From Woeseiaceae bacterium (lineage in GTDB: Bacteria; Pseudomonadota; Gammaproteobacteria; Steroidobacterales; Woeseiaceae): a stretch of DNA of 64,000 nucleotides. How positions within the stretch are numbered: the stretch's first letter is position 1; every line of letters starts with the position of its first letter. Shown in pieces: positions 61,966-64,000 of this stretch. The notes under the pieces are model-generated. The model had not been told where the DNA came from. It did no database searches and saw only the letters and a program-made list of their open reading frames with translations. The position numbers and the translations under genes were made by a program. The stretch lies in contig JAJFKV010000071.1 of assembly GCA_021773055.1 (NCBI GenBank), positions 62,001-126,000 on the forward strand. Reading direction: 5' to 3'.

Positions 61966-63225
61966 ATGGCGAAGAAACCACACGAGTCTCCATTGTTGGA
62001 TCAGTTGGAAGATGGACCGTGGCCAAGTTTCGTAACCGGCCTGAAGCGACTGGCGAACGACGGTGACAAACCACACGCCAAAATGATGGGCGATCTTGTA
62101 GGCCAGCTTGAGCATTCGTACGAGACTCGAACGGGGTTTTGGAAAGGCGGCACCGTTAGTGTTTTTGGCTACGGCGGCGGCGTTATTCCCCGATTCTCGG
62201 AAGTCCCCGAGAAGTTTCCCGAATCCAAAGAATTTCATACCTTACGCGTACAGCCACCACCGGCATTTCATTATTCGACCGAATTATTGCGCAATATGTG
62301 CGATATCTGGGAAGAACACGGTTCGGGCCTGATTGCCCTTCACGGTCAGTCGGGAGACATCATGTTCCAGGGCTGCAAGACCGAAAAGGTACAGCCAGCT
62401 TTTGACGAGCTGAATAAGATTGGTCTGGACATGGGTGGTGCCGGCCCCGCGTTGAGGACATCAATGAGCTGTGTCGGCCACGCCCGCTGCGAGCAATCCT
62501 GTTATGACGAAGTGCGCGCTCACCGTACGACCATCAATGGCCTGCTCGACGAGATGCACCGGCCTGCGCTGCCCTACAAGTTCAAGTTCAAATTTTCCGG
62601 TTGTCCAAACGACTGCGTGAACGCCATCCACCGCGCGGATTTCGCGACGATAGGCACTTGGCGCGATGACATGCTGGTCGATCAGGAAAAGGTTAAAGAA
62701 CACGTGGCAAAGGTTGGTCGCAAGCAAATGATCGATACCGTGATCACCAATTGCCCTACCCGTGCACTCAGCCTGAATGACGACGACACGCTGGATATCG
62801 ACAACAAAAGCTGCGTTCGCTGCATGCACTGCATCAACGTCATGCCAAAAGCACTTTCTCCGGGTAACGATAAGGGCGTCTCCATCCTGATGGGCGGTAA
62901 ACGTTCATTGAAGATCGGTGACACCATGGGCACCGTCATCGTGCCGTTCATGAAACTTGAAAGTGACGAAGACTTCGAGAAATTCAATGACCTGGCTGAA
63001 ACTGTCGTTGATTTCTTCGCGGAAAATGCGCTCGAGCATGAGCGTGTTGGTGAAACCATTGATCGGATTGGCCTTGCCAATTTCCTTGATGCGATCGGCG
63101 TCGATGTCGATCCCAACATGGTGAACCATCCACGCACCAGCTCTTACGTGCGAACGGATGACTGGGATGAAGAAGCCAAGAAATGGCACGATCGCAAGAA
63201 CGCCACGGCCGATAAGTCGGCATAA
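61966..63225 (+). CDS. dsrA: Reverse-type dissimilatory sulfite reductase alpha subunit DsrA
   Basis: A 419-residue DsrA. In sulfur oxidisers DsrAB oxidises sulfur, delivered on DsrC, to sulfite in the cytoplasm. Siroheme-[4Fe-4S] ligands are in SCVGHARCEQSC and FSGCPNDCVNA, and the ferredoxin domain has CVRCMHC. The ATG at 61966 is preceded by AGGGGTGGG. The reverse direction is inferred from apr, tusA and dsrE2 nearby rather than from any one residue. It is first in a dsrAB operon and divergent from the TauD-like/cysG operon, with a 115-base shared promoter region. Confidence 0.97.
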   Translation: MAKKPHESPLLDQLEDGPWPSFVTGLKRLANDGDKPHAKMMGDLVGQLEHSYETRTGFWKGGTVSVFGYGGGVIPRFSEVPEKFPESKEFHTLRVQPPPAFHYSTELLRNMCDIWEEHGSGLIALHGQSGDIMFQGCKTEKVQPAFDELNKIGLDMGGAGPALRTSMSCVGHARCEQSCYDEVRAHRTTINGLLDEMHRPALPYKFKFKFSGCPNDCVNAIHRADFATIGTWRDDMLVDQEKVKEHVAKVGRKQMIDTVITNCPTRALSLNDDDTLDIDNKSCVRCMHCINVMPKALSPGNDKGVSILMGGKRSLKIGDTMGTVIVPFMKLESDEDFEKFNDLAETVVDFFAENALEHERVGETIDRIGLANFLDAIGVDVDPNMVNHPRTSSYVRTDDWDEEAKKWHDRKNATADKSA

Positions 63226-63240
63226 GCTGAGGAGCAGGAA

Positions 63241-64000
63241 ATGAGTAAGGCTGAATTGCCCCGCAGACCGGATGAGCACGGCGTTCCGGACCCGTTTCCG
63301 CACATGCACCCGGTATTGCGGGAAAACTACGGTAATTGGGACTGGCATGATCGCCCACGCCCCGGCGTGCTGCATCACATGGCCAAAAGCGGTGACGAAA
63401 TCTGGACTGTCCGCGCCGGCACGCAACGGCAGATGGATGTGCATACGATCCGCGAACTGTGTGACATCGCCGACGAATTCGCCGACGGGCACATGCGCTT
63501 CACGACCCGCAGCAACGCAGAATTCATGGTTACCGCCGAAGCAAAGACGGCACCGCTGATCGAACGCCTCAACGCGGGAGGATTTCCGGTCGGCGGCACT
63601 GGCAACTCAATGTCAATGATTTCTCACACCCAGGGATGGCTGCACTGTGACATTCCCGGCACTGACGCCTCCGGTGTTGTGAAATCGCTGATGGATGAGC
63701 TGCATTACGAATTTACGCATGAAGAAATGCCCAACCGGGTACGCATGACGACGTCCTGCTGTCAGATCAACTGTGGCGGTCAGGGTGATATTGCAATCAA
63801 TGTGCAATACACAAAACCACCCAAAATCAATCACGATCTGGTCGCTAATGTCTGCGAACGGCCGGCAGTGGTTGCACGTTGTCCGGTTGCGGCGATTCGC
63901 CCGGCGATGGTCAATGGCAAACCTTCACTTGAGGTTGATGAGAAGAAATGCATTTGCTGCGGTGCCTGTTACCCTCCCTGCCCACCAATGCAGATCAACG
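63241..64000 (+). CDS. dsrB: Dissimilatory sulfite reductase beta subunit DsrB, 5' part
   Basis: The first 253 codons of DsrB, cut by the window edge. The frame is open from the ATG 15 bases after dsrA to the last base. Diagnostic parts are PRPGVLHHMAKSGDEIWTVRAG, the TGNSMSMISHTQGWLHC region, the siroheme-side cysteines TTSCCQINCGGQGDIAIN, ARCPVAAIRPAM and the ferredoxin motif CICCGACYPPCPP near the cut. It pairs with DsrA as alpha2beta2. A ribosome-binding site (GAGGAG, just after the dsrA stop) precedes the start. Further dsr genes presumably follow outside. Confidence 0.97.
   Translation, partial: MSKAELPRRPDEHGVPDPFPHMHPVLRENYGNWDWHDRPRPGVLHHMAKSGDEIWTVRAGTQRQMDVHTIRELCDIADEFADGHMRFTTRSNAEFMVTAEAKTAPLIERLNAGGFPVGGTGNSMSMISHTQGWLHCDIPGTDASGVVKSLMDELHYEFTHEEMPNRVRMTTSCCQINCGGQGDIAINVQYTKPPKINHDLVANVCERPAVVARCPVAAIRPAMVNGKPSLEVDEKKCICCGACYPPCPPMQIN

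Noticed and set aside
1-64000. CRISPR arrays, insertion sequences, prophage or integrase genes
   Set aside because: No regularly spaced repeats, no transposase or integrase frames and no terminal inverted repeats were found when reading both strands.

Overview
The window is a gene-dense, moderate-GC stretch of a bacterial chromosome. Nearly every gene has clear proteobacterial relatives, and the gene sets point to a gammaproteobacterium that oxidises reduced sulfur compounds and also lives on organic matter. Markers are mlaFEDCB, kbl-tdh, rpsF-rpsR-rplI-dnaB, rnr-rlmB and rpsP-rimM-trmD-rplS on the housekeeping side, and aprBA, aprM, tusA, dsrE2, cysG and dsrAB on the sulfur side. A marine-sediment lineage such as the Woeseiales would fit, but that is inference from gene content. 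I see no insertion sequences, prophage genes, integrases or CRISPR arrays.

Layout. 1-3.6 kb: the end of mlaA, converging on the mlaFEDCB lipid-transport operon. 3.65-9.9 kb: a complete SUF iron-sulfur assembly operon (Rrf2 regulator, sufB, C, D, S, U, T) behind an IscR-type palindrome. 9.9-17.4 kb: sixA and amino-acid catabolism (sdaA, putA, kbl, tdh). 17.3-24 kb: sppA, a PQQ-type sugar dehydrogenase and a TRAP transporter with a TatT-type lipoprotein. 24-31.9 kb: ribosome and SRP genes, a cyclic-nucleotide phosphodiesterase-like hydrolase, a CcsA-like protein, a CorC-like protein and radA. 32-36 kb: a CHASE2-type Ser/Thr kinase, a PP2C phosphatase and an FHA protein. 36-43.4 kb: dnaB, rplI, rpsR, rpsF with an unusual acidic tail, rlmB, rnr, one intact tRNA-Leu and a 5' tRNA-Leu remnant.

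43.4-50.9 kb holds the most interesting metabolic block. A KamA-type radical-SAM aminomutase is divergent from an RpiR/SIS regulator, two CoA-transferase subunits, a 3-oxoadipyl-CoA-type thiolase, a glutamate-1-semialdehyde-aminomutase-like class III aminotransferase and a lysine 6-dehydrogenase-like enzyme. Two copies of a near-perfect palindrome lie in the shared promoter region. Together these suggest lysine breakdown through beta-lysine and/or 3-aminoadipate to 3-oxoadipate, and then to succinyl-CoA and acetyl-CoA. This is a hypothesis; no aldehyde dehydrogenase for it is in the block.

50.9-53.4 kb: a receiver-only response regulator and a kinase-HDOD fusion. 53.5-64 kb: a reverse-type sulfite oxidation region. 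One operon carries dsrE2, tusA, aprM, aprB, aprA and a HIT-family gene, divergent from an ArsR regulator with the two cysteines of SqrR/BigR sulfane-sulfur sensors. A second operon carries a TauD-like oxygenase, two small unknown proteins, siroheme synthase cysG and a carboxymuconolactone-decarboxylase/Rieske fusion. It is divergent from dsrAB, and dsrB runs off the right edge. The likely flow is TusA/DsrE2 sulfur delivery to DsrAB, which makes sulfite, then AprBA-AprM oxidation to APS. The HIT protein could act on APS, since no ATP sulfurylase gene is in this window.

Positions of starts were adjusted by Shine-Dalgarno sequence and family length. Several genes appear to use GTG or TTG starts.
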